A stretch of 64,000 nt of DNA from Telmatactis stephensoni (taxonomy: Eukaryota > Cnidaria > Anthozoa > Actiniaria > Isophelliidae). Location of the stretch: NCBI GenBank assembly GCA_029948255.1, contig JALIZF010001756.1:25001-89000 (forward strand), in the 5' to 3' direction. Each line of letters starts with the position of its first letter. The first letter of the stretch is position 1. Positions 50,646 to 60,929 of this stretch are shown here, in pieces. A program made the position numbers and the translations under genes. The notes under the pieces were generated by a model. It was given only the letters and a program-made list of their open reading frames with translations. It was not told the DNA's origin and made no database searches.

Positions 50646-53600
50646 ATGGAAAAATGTCTTCAAGAGCGAGTTTTTGAATGGCTTTGCAGAAATGATGGTT
50701 TTCACTTGAAGGAAATCGAGCGACAATGCAGAGAAATTATACAAGATACTCCAAAGGTTTCTAGAGATAAAATCATGTGCCGTTACATTTTATTATTTTC
50801 ATTTGATTTATATTATTTCATTATAAAAGCAAGTGAAACTCGATCGAGGTCTTTTCTTATTAAACAGGGAAAGTTGGTCAATCGCTTTGTTTTGACAGTC
50901 AATCTTATCGATTTAATCGATTTTGATGGTAAGTACAAAAAATATCAGTGTGCTCTTCTTCTTTCGCTTTTATCCTTATCTTTGAAATATAAAAAATCTA
51001 GCAAAATATTCAACCACAAGTGCGGGAAACTCGGCAAAATCTATGACCCATAGTTTCGGATTGTTGATTTGAGGCGAAATTAGGCGAAATAAGCTTATTT
51101 TCACTAGCGAAGATATGAAAAAGTTATGTACCAAATGTCCCGGATGTACGCGCGCGTCCTAAAAGAATTTTCCCGCCATTTTATGTTTTTATTTAGTTTG
51201 CCTCAGTTTGTCCATATAATAAAAAGAACATTACACGTTGGCTTGAAAATATCTTCGCGCTACCGTGTAATATCCTCTATATATAAGCTTTCGATAATAC
51301 ACTACTGTTTGGAGTCTCCACAAAATAGTTATTTTTTACAACACTTCTGATACTAGAGTAGATTTCGTATGACAGTGTGAAAACGGCACCGCACGGTCAC
51401 GGCACGGTTACGGCAGGAATTTGGAATGTTTTTTTAAACATTGCGGTACTGACACAGTTACACTCCGGCGCGGTCCGTTTCACACTCATACGAAATCTGC
51501 TCTATTAAATCTCGCTATCTACATACATGATTGAGACTCCCTCAACAGGGCTTTTCAGCTCAATTTACAAATCCTAACTAAATCGTATAAATCAAACATA
51601 AATGGATTAAGAATCCCAACTGGCAAGGAGGCAAACCAGTTCAGTGGCTATATTACAAGCATGGCCGAGAAACTGAATTTGAACTAATCGAAATCGGAAC
51701 AAATTCAGTCTCAGCTAGTGGCCAGAGCGGGAATCGAACCTGGGACCGCCAGATTGCGAGACCAACGCTCTGACCACTCGGCCAAGCTGCCTCCTAACTG
51801 GTTGATTAGAGTGTGTCAATATAAGAGGACAGACACACCGCTGACGCGTTTCGGCGCGCGCGCTACTAGCATTAAATAAGACTTACCGTACTTTTCATTT
51901 TATAATTTCAGCACATCTGGGTGACATTGCACTGCACGAGACATTGAAACTTTTAACACTATTTCAGGAGGTAGAGTTGGTTGTGAATAAGCGTTAATTT
52001 TTCCTTTATCATCATTAAATCCAAGCCATTATTATGGCTGGTAAGCTGGTTGTTATTTTATTTTAGGTGTGCTGTACAACCGTTACTACACTACAATGGA
52101 TTCCATCTATCACTTCGTCAGCTCAAATACTCGTTGTACTTAGGTTTTCCTCAGTACCTCGATTGCCAGAGTAAGTAGTGATGTGGAAATGGTTGATAGC
52201 CTGCTATGATTCAAGCGCGGCGTAGACTAGTATAGTAGTATTGGTAGGGGGCTTTCATTTATTAGCGCATGGGGCAAAATACCGGGGTAAAATTGTGGGA
52301 AGGTTATTATTTTTGGTAGCTAAAAGCTTAAGAGTTATCAGATTTAGTAAGAGAGCTTGTTTGAAACTCCAAAGAAATATAGGAGAATTATAGGAGCTGG
52401 GGTAAACACTCCAAGAAATTTTTGCCGACTGACTACCCCCCTCGGGCTAACAAATGAAACCCCCCTTATGGTAGTAGAAGTGGTAGTGAAATTGGCATTT
52501 TTAGTGACATAACTTCAAATTGTATTTTTCAGGTATTCTTCTAACGAACTCAGAGGCCTGATGAACAGTACTCGTATTCATACAGGAATGTTTAGTATGG
52601 AAGGTGTAGTTTGTGCCATGACTGGAGTTACTCAATACACGTTAGTATCACAAATTAAAATAATGGTATCAATTAGTACTTCCATTTGATAGCTAAGGAT
52701 ATGGATATCCTGCTCTTTTTACTTAAATATTACCTACATACGAAATATGACTGATTCCCCTCCCTCCTGCCGTGAGGCAGTTGTTGCGAGCAGTCATTAC
52801 ATCATACTTTTATTGTCTCTGTCTATCTGAATGTCTGTCTGTCTGTCTGTCTGTCTGCTTGCCTGCCTGCTTATCTACCAACCTACCTCCGCACAAAGCA
52901 ACGTTTTCTGAAACTTTTTCTGTTGTGTACAACAGTCGCACGGCGTGTCTCCACCCCTGCAATGAAGCGCGCAATGTTGCAGAATGCTTTTCTTTTCTAT
53001 GGATCATCTTCATATGTTTTTAACTTCTAAATATTTGTAATAACGTCATAATAACAGACAAAGTGCAAGGTTCTACTGTCCTATATCTACATGTTCTGGA
53101 GCATCACGTTGTTGCTATATACGAGTTCATCTTGCTGGGAGAAGTGAGGCCTTAACAACGGGGTAAAAACAATTAGAACTCTAGGCATTATTGGCTCTTT
53201 TCTAGCACTCTCTCTATATAATTACTGTACAAATTCATAACCTATTGTTTTCTCTCCGCATTATACCAACGATTGCAGACAGAAAAAGCATAAATCAGCT
53301 GCATTGTTGCAAATAATACCGTCAGTCTAATCTAAAAGACGGCAATATTTTTAATAATGCTGTGATCACACAGCATTATTAATAATATTGCAGTGTGACT
53401 TGCTTAGGGGAACCAGATTTTGGTGGTTATAAAGTTGACCAGTAATTATACCAGATATACGCCCTCAACCAGATTTTGGTGGTTATGAAGTTGACCAGTA
53501 ATTATACCAGATATACGCCCTCAGCTGACTCCAATATATCCAATATTATTATATTATATATATATTTATTATATTTTATATCATTATTACATTTTATATC

Positions 53601-54008
53601 TTTTTGCTTGTTTGTTTACCAGAAAAACGTTTAGCTGTAAATACTGCAGAAGTACGTTACAAGAGGATGCTACTTGTCGTACCCTTTCAGGTAATTCAAA
53701 CTTTATGCATTCTTATATACACAATTAAGAAATTAAGACAAATTAAGAAAGCAGCGCAAGCAGTATGGATCCTGCAATCTTTGACGCCATAATTTGTATA
53801 TTTGCTGTGTGCAAGTTGGGTTGTTGATAGCCGTGCCATATTTTGCACGGAAGCGGCGAAGCAATGGCTTCCCTTCTGATCTAATCTCAAAACTATTTAA
53901 TTTTAGAGAAAAGTATTATTCACGTGACAAGTCTACAAAGTCTAGCCGCTAAGACACAGATAAACCAACAGCAGAATCGACATCAGGCTGTTTCTCTATA
54001 TTTACGAG
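50646..54008 (+). CDS. MCMDC2: MCMDC2 coding exons 1-8
   Basis: Exons: 50646-50756, 50868-50928, 51912-51970, 52067-52170, 52533-52640, 53058-53162, 53623-53690, 53907-54008. Exon 1 could be read straight through its donor (AAG then GTTTCT) for another 99 codons. The spliced form is preferred because exon 2 (GKLVNRFVLTVNLIDLIDFD, then A H L G D) restores the human alignment and has a strong polypyrimidine tract and a GTAAGT donor. Exons 6 and 7 carry the zinc-binding cysteines. Confidence 0.9.
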
Positions 54009-57000
54009 GTAAGCTCAAGCACATATCATGAACCATGTATCAATCAGTAAGGCACAGATTTGATTTCATATCACAAACCATTATATATACCTATTTCAAA
54101 AAAAGGTTGTCGTATGAGAGGTCTCAAGTCTACGCGACTAGACCGAAAAGGAGTATGGGTAGTTGCAAAATTTTACTCTTTTTTTGCATTGGTCTTGATT
54201 TTAGCATCAGCAAATGAAGCTCTTTGATGTATTAGGTCATGGTAAGCTGAAGTTAAATTATGGTGTGGACATTTGCGTGGTTTTATAGCTTTAATAGTTT
54301 TTACCCATGCTTCCTTTCGGGTGAGTCGCGTAGGCTTTTGCCGACAATATTTATTGAAATAGGTGTATCAATCGGTTAGACACAAAGTTGGCTTGAGTCG
54401 AGAGTCGGGGTGGGATAATGCTGCATGTTTAGCTTATATACAGTGCCAAATTCTGTATTTATTCAATAAGTAACCATTTTTCCCATAGATGAATTAACGA
54501 AAGAGGTCCAGTTAGGTGGTCTATACCGTTTCACATTATTTCATTTCCTGGAACCTGGTGATGGTGATACAACAACCAGTGAAATATCATCAACTACACC
54601 AATGTTCGAGGTACCCCAGTACTTCTTAGTCTCCTTCGAAGCCGCTACGCGTGACGACACTGGTAGCGGCTGCGAGGGAGACTAAGTACTTCTTAATTTG
54701 CACGTAATTAACTCTAATTGAGACAAGTATTGATTATTGTATTCTCCAAACAAACAGGTAAACAACATTCAAAAGGTAGGTGTATGTACGTAAAAATTTT
54801 TTTGATAATATTATGGTCATCATTGGATAATACTTATACAAAAAAGTCAAATTTTTTTCACCATTATTTGTAGATAAATGACACATTGATCATCGAAAAA
54901 CCATTTTCCAGTCTTCCAAACAGCATTCAAATACTTTTTCAAGGTATGAGATATTGGGCGCAACTCTTGCAAAGGGGAAATAAATGCCGTGCGATATTTG
55001 CTGTCGGCAAATCACGTTACTCGCAAGTATAAACACAACATTTTTTCCACCTTATTTTGCGTGCAACACAGTTGTACCACGTGTCCACCAGTGCTATGTT
55101 GCGTGCAATGTTACAAAGGGATTTGCAGAAGTAGAGCTCAATCCTAATCCTGCAACTGTTGCGTGCAACTTTGCGTGAAACAAGGGTGATACACATGGTG
55201 CAACATGCGACGTCGCAGAAAAGTTATGCACAATATTTTAAGCGATGACTAGAGGATGTCTTTTTTCGACACCGCCTAAGTCATTATTTGCTTGGGGACC
55301 AGATGGTATCATATGAGTACAACTAAGAGAACTAGAAGTAATGTTGGTCGTTTAGTTACTATTTTCGTCCTGCTTTATTCCTTTCAGACAGGAAAGATTC
55401 CCCTTGGAGCTTTGCTGCAAGTCTGGCATATTGCTTTGGAGGTGAGTATCAAGTTGCAAATATGTCACTCAGGGTAGTTGTCTCAGCTACAAATCTCTGC
55501 CTTCTGTTTTTTGGGGTAGGTATTGTAATTCAAATGAAACAGATTTACATTACAATTTGTGAAAGTAGAGAATGCTTCCCATCTATCTATTCATCTCACG
55601 GTTATCTATCCATTCATGGCCATTCATGATCATTTATTCATTCATTCGTTCGTTCGTTCGTTCGTTCGTTCGTTCGTTCGTTCGTTCGTTCGTTCGTTCG
55701 TTCGTTTGTTCGTTCATTCATTTGTTGTCCGTCCGTCTGTGGGCCCAGTGGAACCTCTTCACAACGACCACCTCGGGGACCGATTTAGTGGCCGTTGTAG
55801 ATAGGCAGCCATTGTACAGAGGTTTCAATATAGAGTAAATGTATGGATCAGATCAATGGTAAAGACAGAAGATGCTGGCAGTTGTGGAGTGGTGGCCGTT
55901 GTAGAGAAGTGGTCTTTAATGGACGTCGACTGTATTTATTAGAAACCCATTGTATCCTAACATATTTTGCTTTCTCAGCATCAATAGTCCATCCCAGCTG
56001 TTTCCTCTACCTCAAAATGAGTCTGCTACTAAGTCTAGTGTTGGTTGGATCAAGGAATGACAAAATCGTTAATAAACTAGATATACTCGCACTGGGTCAG
56101 GATTCACTAATGATTCAAAGGCTACTAATGTACGGGGCCTCGTTTGCACCAAGACTACTTATGTATTCCACGGTTTCTGATCTTTTCGCGGCTGTTTCAC
56201 GTGACCCTTCTGGTACTGGCACTTATATTGTTAATGGTAAGAATTCAAGTAAACAGATCACTTGTTTCATGCGCAACCTGAAAGATGGTCGAGTAGTTTT
56301 TGCGGTTGTAGAATGACGTCAGGATGAGCGTTGCTCTTTCGTGCGGGAGGTCGAAGTTCTGAGCCGAAGTCTGCGCTCAAAGACCTTGAATGGCTACAGG
56401 GAAAGCTAACACGTTTTCAGTTTCAGATAAGGGCGTCACCCATCTCCCGTTCCCCCATTTTGGGTGGGGCATGGCTCCCTTCTAATTTTCCACATTGCCA
56501 TAAAATTCAAAACAAACTGAGCTATGTCCTCTTTTTGCAAACTCGACTAAAATCAATAAAAAGGGTGGCACAGTTGGTTATTTTAGTGTGCGGTCTTCGG
56601 TGCGAGAGGTCCCTAGTTCGATCCCAAGCCTTGACTTCGCATCCTTGTTTCGACTTCTTTCCATTCTGTGTAGTTTTAATTAGCTTTAAATACCTTTAAA
56701 ACGGAGCACTGAAGGAGAGGGGGGGGGGGGGGGGGGGGGCACCGTCGGCCTCAAGTTTATCAGTGTGCAACTGTTACGAGCTACCGACGTTAAACTGATA
56801 AGGTAGAATCATAATAGAGCGGTTTTCGTATGAGTGGGAAACTTACCGCGCCGTACCGTAACCGTATCAGTGCCGTAACGTCTATGAAAAACTGCCGTAA
56901 CCATACCGTGCGGTGACCGTGCCGTTTTCCCATGCAGTCATACGAAATCAGCTCTAACAGTTATGTGGGTTTATTTTTACAGCAGGATGCTTGTTACTTG

Positions 57001-58488
57001 CTAATCACGGAGTATGTATGATACCCAATATAAATGCTATGAAAAAAGAGACCAAAGAAAGGCTGAGAAGAGGTACCAAAACGTTCAGCAAACAAACCAT
57101 GTATAACTTGTCGAGTAGCTCTATATTGTTGAGTTGTTGCTCTTCGAATTCCCTCCACGATGTCTGACACAGCATATCTTTACTGTATTTCTGCAAGTTG
57201 ACAGAGGGCTGTGATATAAATTAGACAAAGTTTTTTTCACAATGTTGTCTGTGTTACCGATTGCACCGCGTGTCATGCACCCGGCCCTCCAGAGATATTT
57301 GCAACATTCATTTCGCAAGCAGAAATCGATTCCACACCCGCAACTGTTGCGCGCAACGTTGAAAAAAAGGTCGCGTCGTGTTTTCGGAACCTAACACTTC
57401 TCTCATTAGCTTGCAATTAAGAAGATCTAGACTTTTGGATGCAACAATTGGCTATGGTTTTGTACAGTTGTAATATCACACAGAAGCTAAAGTCCCATGC
57501 ACCAAAAAATTGCGCATTTAACAAGACCTTCAATCAGTTAGATTATAGTATGAGGGTAATGAACCCGGGGGGGGGGGGGGGGGGGGACTCCTATATATAA
57601 GAGGACGGGGATGCTCGTCGGAAATTTTGAAAATGACTCCTAAAAGGTACCTGAGTGGGAGTGGCAACAATTCATTTCTACCCCTAAAATGTACCAATTC
57701 AAAAACAATAATAAAGAATTAAAGTAATGAAATACTTTGTTATCGATGTGCTTTGAAGATTCAATTCAGATCATCAAACTCGTCCCGTCATGCTTATTTT
57801 AGGTAGTTTATTTACCCCAAAACAGTCCCTAAAAGGTACCAGCTATGTGTCTGGTAGTCCACTTAAGTCTGAGACACCCTAAAAGGTACCAGATTGCAAA
57901 TTTTGACCCCTAAAAGGTACGACGAGCATCGCCATCCATTTACGATCGGAGTCCCCCCACCCCCCTCCGGGATAATGAAGTCATTTTCATGTTTTGTTCT
58001 TAGTTATGGAAAACAGAACTGAAACAGTAGAAATCCCTAAAAAGTATACTGACTGTGCCCAACATATAGGGGTACCTCTGGAATGCTCTGTGTGGGCGTG
58101 TTACGAGTCGCAAGATACTGCTATAAAAATGAATACAGTAGAGTCTTGGGATCAGATGAATCAAGTAGATTCTACACAGGTAAGCAGAACAACAGGCATA
58201 AAAAACTCATGTCACTCTTGCCATGCTACACTCTTCAACAATGTTTCGCTAAACGTTGTCAACGTTAACTTCCCCTTAGTTTTTGATTGCAGTCTAACTA
58301 CAAAGCCAAATACCACTTATCAACGCCACAGCATATGCTTGCTATCAATAAGTGTAGTATTCGCAATGTAAATTTCCCCTCCTTTGTTCAATGAAAATGA
58401 GAAAATTGATGACCACTCTTTGTATCTTAGAATTTAGGAGCAGCAACACAAGCTCTTTTAAAGTAAGTATTCTAAGGAGCTTCCGCTT

Positions 58489-58524
<36 letters not shown>

Positions 58525-58568
58525 ACTTCTTTGTTTTCTTTCCCTGGGGACTACAGAACAAAAGAAGT

Positions 58569-58607
<39 letters not shown>

Positions 58608-59558
58608 CCCCTAAGAGAAATTATGGATACAGTTTCTGGAGTGAAATATCTCTCTGGCGCTCCCTGTGACATATTCCAAAACTTTGAGTTTTCTGTACCA
58701 ACTTAATATATATGTCACAATCACGCAACACACGGAAAATGGATCACGCAATGGATCGTATCATGATCACGCTGATGCTTTTTATAAACACAGGGGTCCA
58801 TTCACGGATCGTGCAGCGAATATGTGAACAATCAGACATCACACAAAAACCCTTTGCTACCCTGACGATAGTGATATATGTAGCTCGTGCGTGATGAATA
58901 CGTCCCACTGTCAAACTCGTTCAACACCTTATTCCCCTTGCCGATAATACCTCAACTTCAATTGATATCTCATTCCTCACTTATTTCAGCTTTTTTATAC
59001 TTTTTCAGTCAGTTTGGTTTAGTTGTCAGCGTTAATGACTCTGACAACGATGACACTCTTATTAGCGATTTCGCTTTGAAGCGAGCTATGGATGGCAATA
59101 ACGAAGAGCAAAGCTTTATTCCAGATGATGAGATACAACAGGTGAGATAAGGAAGGTACCGATAGACAGACAGACAGACAGACAGACGATAGTCACGAGG
59201 GCACGAGGGGGGGGGGGGGGATTGAAGTTCACAAAGCCCGGTGACCACGCCCTCTATTAATGACCACTTTGTATCGTTAATTTCATTTGCAGTTTCTTCA
59301 TTTGGTATCACAAAGACCCGTGTCTTTTGGGGAATCACCACAAAAACTTATTCAAAGTTTCTATTTAGCTGGCAGACGAGCAAGGTGCTCTTATGGGGAT
59401 TTTCCATTCTCGTCTCTCCAAACCATGTAAGCATTGATAATACTCTTCCGTTACATTGGAACCTTGACGCGTAATCAGTGGTATGGATACATTTGGGCCT
59501 GGTCGTATCAACGGGGTTGGCATAATTTTTTGCTTAACTTTTGTCAAAACAACAATAA

Positions 59559-59589
<31 letters not shown>

Positions 59590-59633
59590 AACAGCAACAA
59601 CAACAGCAACTGCAACAACAGCAGAAATAACAA

Positions 59634-59696
<63 letters not shown>

Positions 59697-60929
59697 AGCA
59701 GCAGTAGCAGCAGCAGCAGCAACAACAGCAGCAGTAGCAACAGCAGCAACAACAACAGCAGCAGTAGCAACAGCAGCAACAACAACAACAACGTTCAACA
59801 ACATCAACAATAACAGCAGCAGTAGCAGCAACAAAGGACTCACGACAACAGAGGCCATAAGGCGGGGTTTCAATATATTTATCTAAAATAAATCATTATA
59901 GTTGAAAGGAAATTTACTTTTCTTATCGACAGAACTTCGCTAGCAGCAGGCCATGCTAAACTTAGTCTACGTGATCAGGTACTGCCTACTCATTCATGTC
60001 TTTTGTAAATGTATTTATCGGAAAGCCTGGTTTCGACTACTCATCTACAAGAAGGCACTTCATTTCAACCTTTCCACTAGTAAGGTTAAAAGGAAGTCTT
60101 CTCTTGTGATCTGGCTGTGAGATCGGCAACCTTTCCAGATCAAAGCCAGTTTCATATGTCCATCCTAATGATTATGAACGTTGAAACACCTTTTACCATC
60201 TGATCAGTGTAATATAAGCTGAACAAGTTGCTCTTTAAAACCCCAGCTCATAACAGAAATCCCCTATCATCCCCCTTGCTTCCCCCCCCAAAAAAAGTCT
60301 AGCCTAGTTTACTGATCTGCATCGAGGAGATGTTACACAAGAAAACATTGGAAATAGTTTATGACTTTTTTGAAAAACCCTAATTACATGCCATTGTACA
60401 GTCAATGTCTGCGCAATAAGGTTGCGCGAGTAAAGGTACACGATGCAACATTTTTGCTGACTTTTTCACATTGCGCACGATATAGAGTTGCACCATGTGT
60501 CCACCACTGTAACAGTTGTCCGCATCTTTGTGTTGTGCCCAAAAGTTGCAGATTTAGGATCGAGTTCTGTTTCTGCAACGTTGCCCGCAACATTGCCGTG
60601 GTGGACACGATGCAACTGTCCTGCACGCAACATTGCAGTGGTAGACACGATGCAACTGTGTTGCACGCAACATTGCAGTGGACACGATGCAACTGTCTTG
60701 CGCGCAACATTGCACTGGTGGAAACACGGTGTAATTGTGCTACATATAAAAGTGCGTCGTGACCTTTACGCACACCATTTAGCATATCATGCTTTATAAG
60801 ATAATCCCAAAATAAATTTTTCTGCAAAGAATTGCAAATTTTATTTTACATCTGACAATTTGCAGGTAATCGACGAAGATGTTGTTGCTGCGGTGCAAAT
60901 GTTTGACAACTCATTGAAAGTATCTCACG
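50646..60929 (+). CDS. MCMDC2: MCMDC2, MCM domain-containing protein 2, terminal exon not placed
   Basis: Divergent member of the MCM helicase family that in animals acts in meiotic recombination rather than replication; mouse Mcmdc2 is needed for strand-invasion repair. Eighteen coding exons are placed, 1861 nt or 620 residues (human 681). Recognisable blocks are LIDLIDFDAHLGDIALHETL (OB-fold start), EGVVCAMTGVTQYT, the zinc-binding pairs in FYCPISTC and SCKYC, LKMSLLLSLVLVGSRND, LDILALGQDSLMIQRLLMYG (degenerate AAA+ core), RTETVEIPKKYTDC, FGLVVSVND, TSLAAGHAKLSLRD and VIDEDVVAAVQMFDNSLKVS. Start: the ATG at 50646 gives MEKCLQERVFEWLCRNDG, which aligns with the human N-terminus. Exon 18 ends in phase 1 with a GTAAGG donor. 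A last exon of about 50 codons should follow but was not recognised; a weak candidate acceptor is at 61437. Confidence 0.92.
51353..51507. mobile_element. TTTCGTATGA-type inverted-repeat element
   Basis: Ends AGAGTAGATTTCGTATGACA and CATACGAAATCTGCTCTA; the flanking TA on each side suggests a TA target. Interior GGCACGGTTACGG phrase. In MCMDC2 intron 2. Confidence 0.75.
51521..51793 (-). mobile_element. tRNA-derived SINE, copy 2
   Basis: Nearly identical to 10684-10973, including A box TGGCCGAGTGGTCAGAGCG and B box GGTTCGATTCC; it differs by a 4-nt insertion (CAGT) and a few bases. In MCMDC2 intron 2. Confidence 0.85.
52828..52862 (+). repeat. CTGT tetranucleotide repeat
   Basis: Short (CTGT)n/(CTGC)n array in MCMDC2 intron 5. 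Confidence 0.85.
53340..53522. repeat. Hairpin plus 56-bp tandem duplication
   Basis: GCAATATTTTTAATAATGCTG pairs with its near-complement at 53342-53392. The segment beginning AACCAGATTTTGGTGGTTAT is then duplicated head to tail at 53411 and 53467, with one base difference in the first 25. Confidence 0.8.
54489..60929 (+). CDS. MCMDC2: MCMDC2 coding exons 9-18
   Basis: Exons: 54489-54610, 54874-54943, 55388-55441, 55979-56236, 56983-57072, 58004-58179, 59013-59141, 59293-59426, 59933-59978, 60866-60929. All junctions are GT-AG and keep phase. Exon 12 (258 nt) is the largest and covers the degenerate AAA+ centre. The link between exons 14 and 15 (DSTQ to FGLVV) is about 10 residues shorter than in human, so a small exon could be missing there. 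Intron 16 holds a long CAA/CAG microsatellite. Confidence 0.88.
54627..54684. mobile_element. 58-bp TAGTCTCC hairpin element with 9-bp duplication
   Basis: TAGTCTCC(T/C)TCG ... CGAGGGAGACTA with inner GCCGCTAC/GTAGCGGC. Exact 9-bp duplication AGTACTTCT at 54618-54626 and 54685-54693. Inserted only 16 nt after MCMDC2 exon 9. Confidence 0.85.
55633..55712 (+). repeat. TTCG tetranucleotide repeat
   Basis: About 16 TTCG units flanked by TTCA; MCMDC2 intron 11. The open frames over it are artefacts. Confidence 0.9.
56560..56705 (+). mobile_element. tRNA-like SINE, third family
   Basis: A-box-like TGGCACAGTTGGTTATTTTAG and B-box AGTTCGATCCC, then an unrelated body. MCMDC2 intron 12. It is followed by an 18-nt G tract. 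Confidence 0.55.
56817..56957. mobile_element. TTTCGTATGA-type inverted-repeat element
   Basis: Ends AGAGCGGTTTTCGTATGAGT and CATACGAAATCAGCTCT. It ends 26 nt before MCMDC2 exon 13. Confidence 0.7.
57564..57971. mobile_element. CCCGGGGG-ended element with CCTAAAAGGTACC phrase, copy 2
   Basis: About 95% similar by eye to 15196-15600. Flanks GTAATGAA (57556-57563) and ATAATGAA (57972-57979): 8 bp, one mismatch. It ends 32 nt before MCMDC2 exon 14. Confidence 0.85.
58491..58602. repeat. Perfect hairpin, 42-nt arms
   Basis: TATATGGAGGCGAGCCAGCC and complement; the stem includes GGTAAGCGGGCTGACTTC. The loop is about 28 nt. MCMDC2 intron 14. Possibly another small foldback transposon. Confidence 0.8.
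59162..59188 (+). repeat. ACAG repeat and nearby G tract
   Basis: (GACA)n in MCMDC2 intron 15; a G tract follows at 59209-59220. Confidence 0.85.
59550..59836 (+). repeat. CAA/CAG microsatellite
   Basis: About 285 nt of mixed CAA and CAG triplets in MCMDC2 intron 16; open in all frames, encoding only homopolymeric shadows. Confidence 0.9.
60555..60735 (+). repeat. Tandem repeat of GCAACATTGCNGTGG phrase
   Basis: Four copies, about 45-55 nt apart, of CGCAACATTGC(C/A)GTGG followed by ACACGATGCAACTGT. Part of the GCAACGTTGCGC family; MCMDC2 intron 17. Confidence 0.75.

Noticed and set aside
50757..51053. Read-through extension of MCMDC2 exon 1 to 135 codons
   Set aside because: Splicing at 50756 to 50868 restores alignment with the human protein and uses a strong acceptor and a GTAAGT donor; the read-through sequence does not align.
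55115..55165. EVELNPNP-like translation resembling a 2A peptide
   Set aside because: Lacks the essential NPGP, lies in a GCAAC-type repeat and is not in any gene frame; coincidence.
55843..56316. 157-codon open frame read as one unspliced protein
   Set aside because: Only 55979-56236 is coding, as MCMDC2 exon 12; the rest is intron read through splice sites.
59434..59886. Poly-Asn/Ser/Thr or poly-Gln protein
   Set aside because: CAA/CAG microsatellite in MCMDC2 intron 16.
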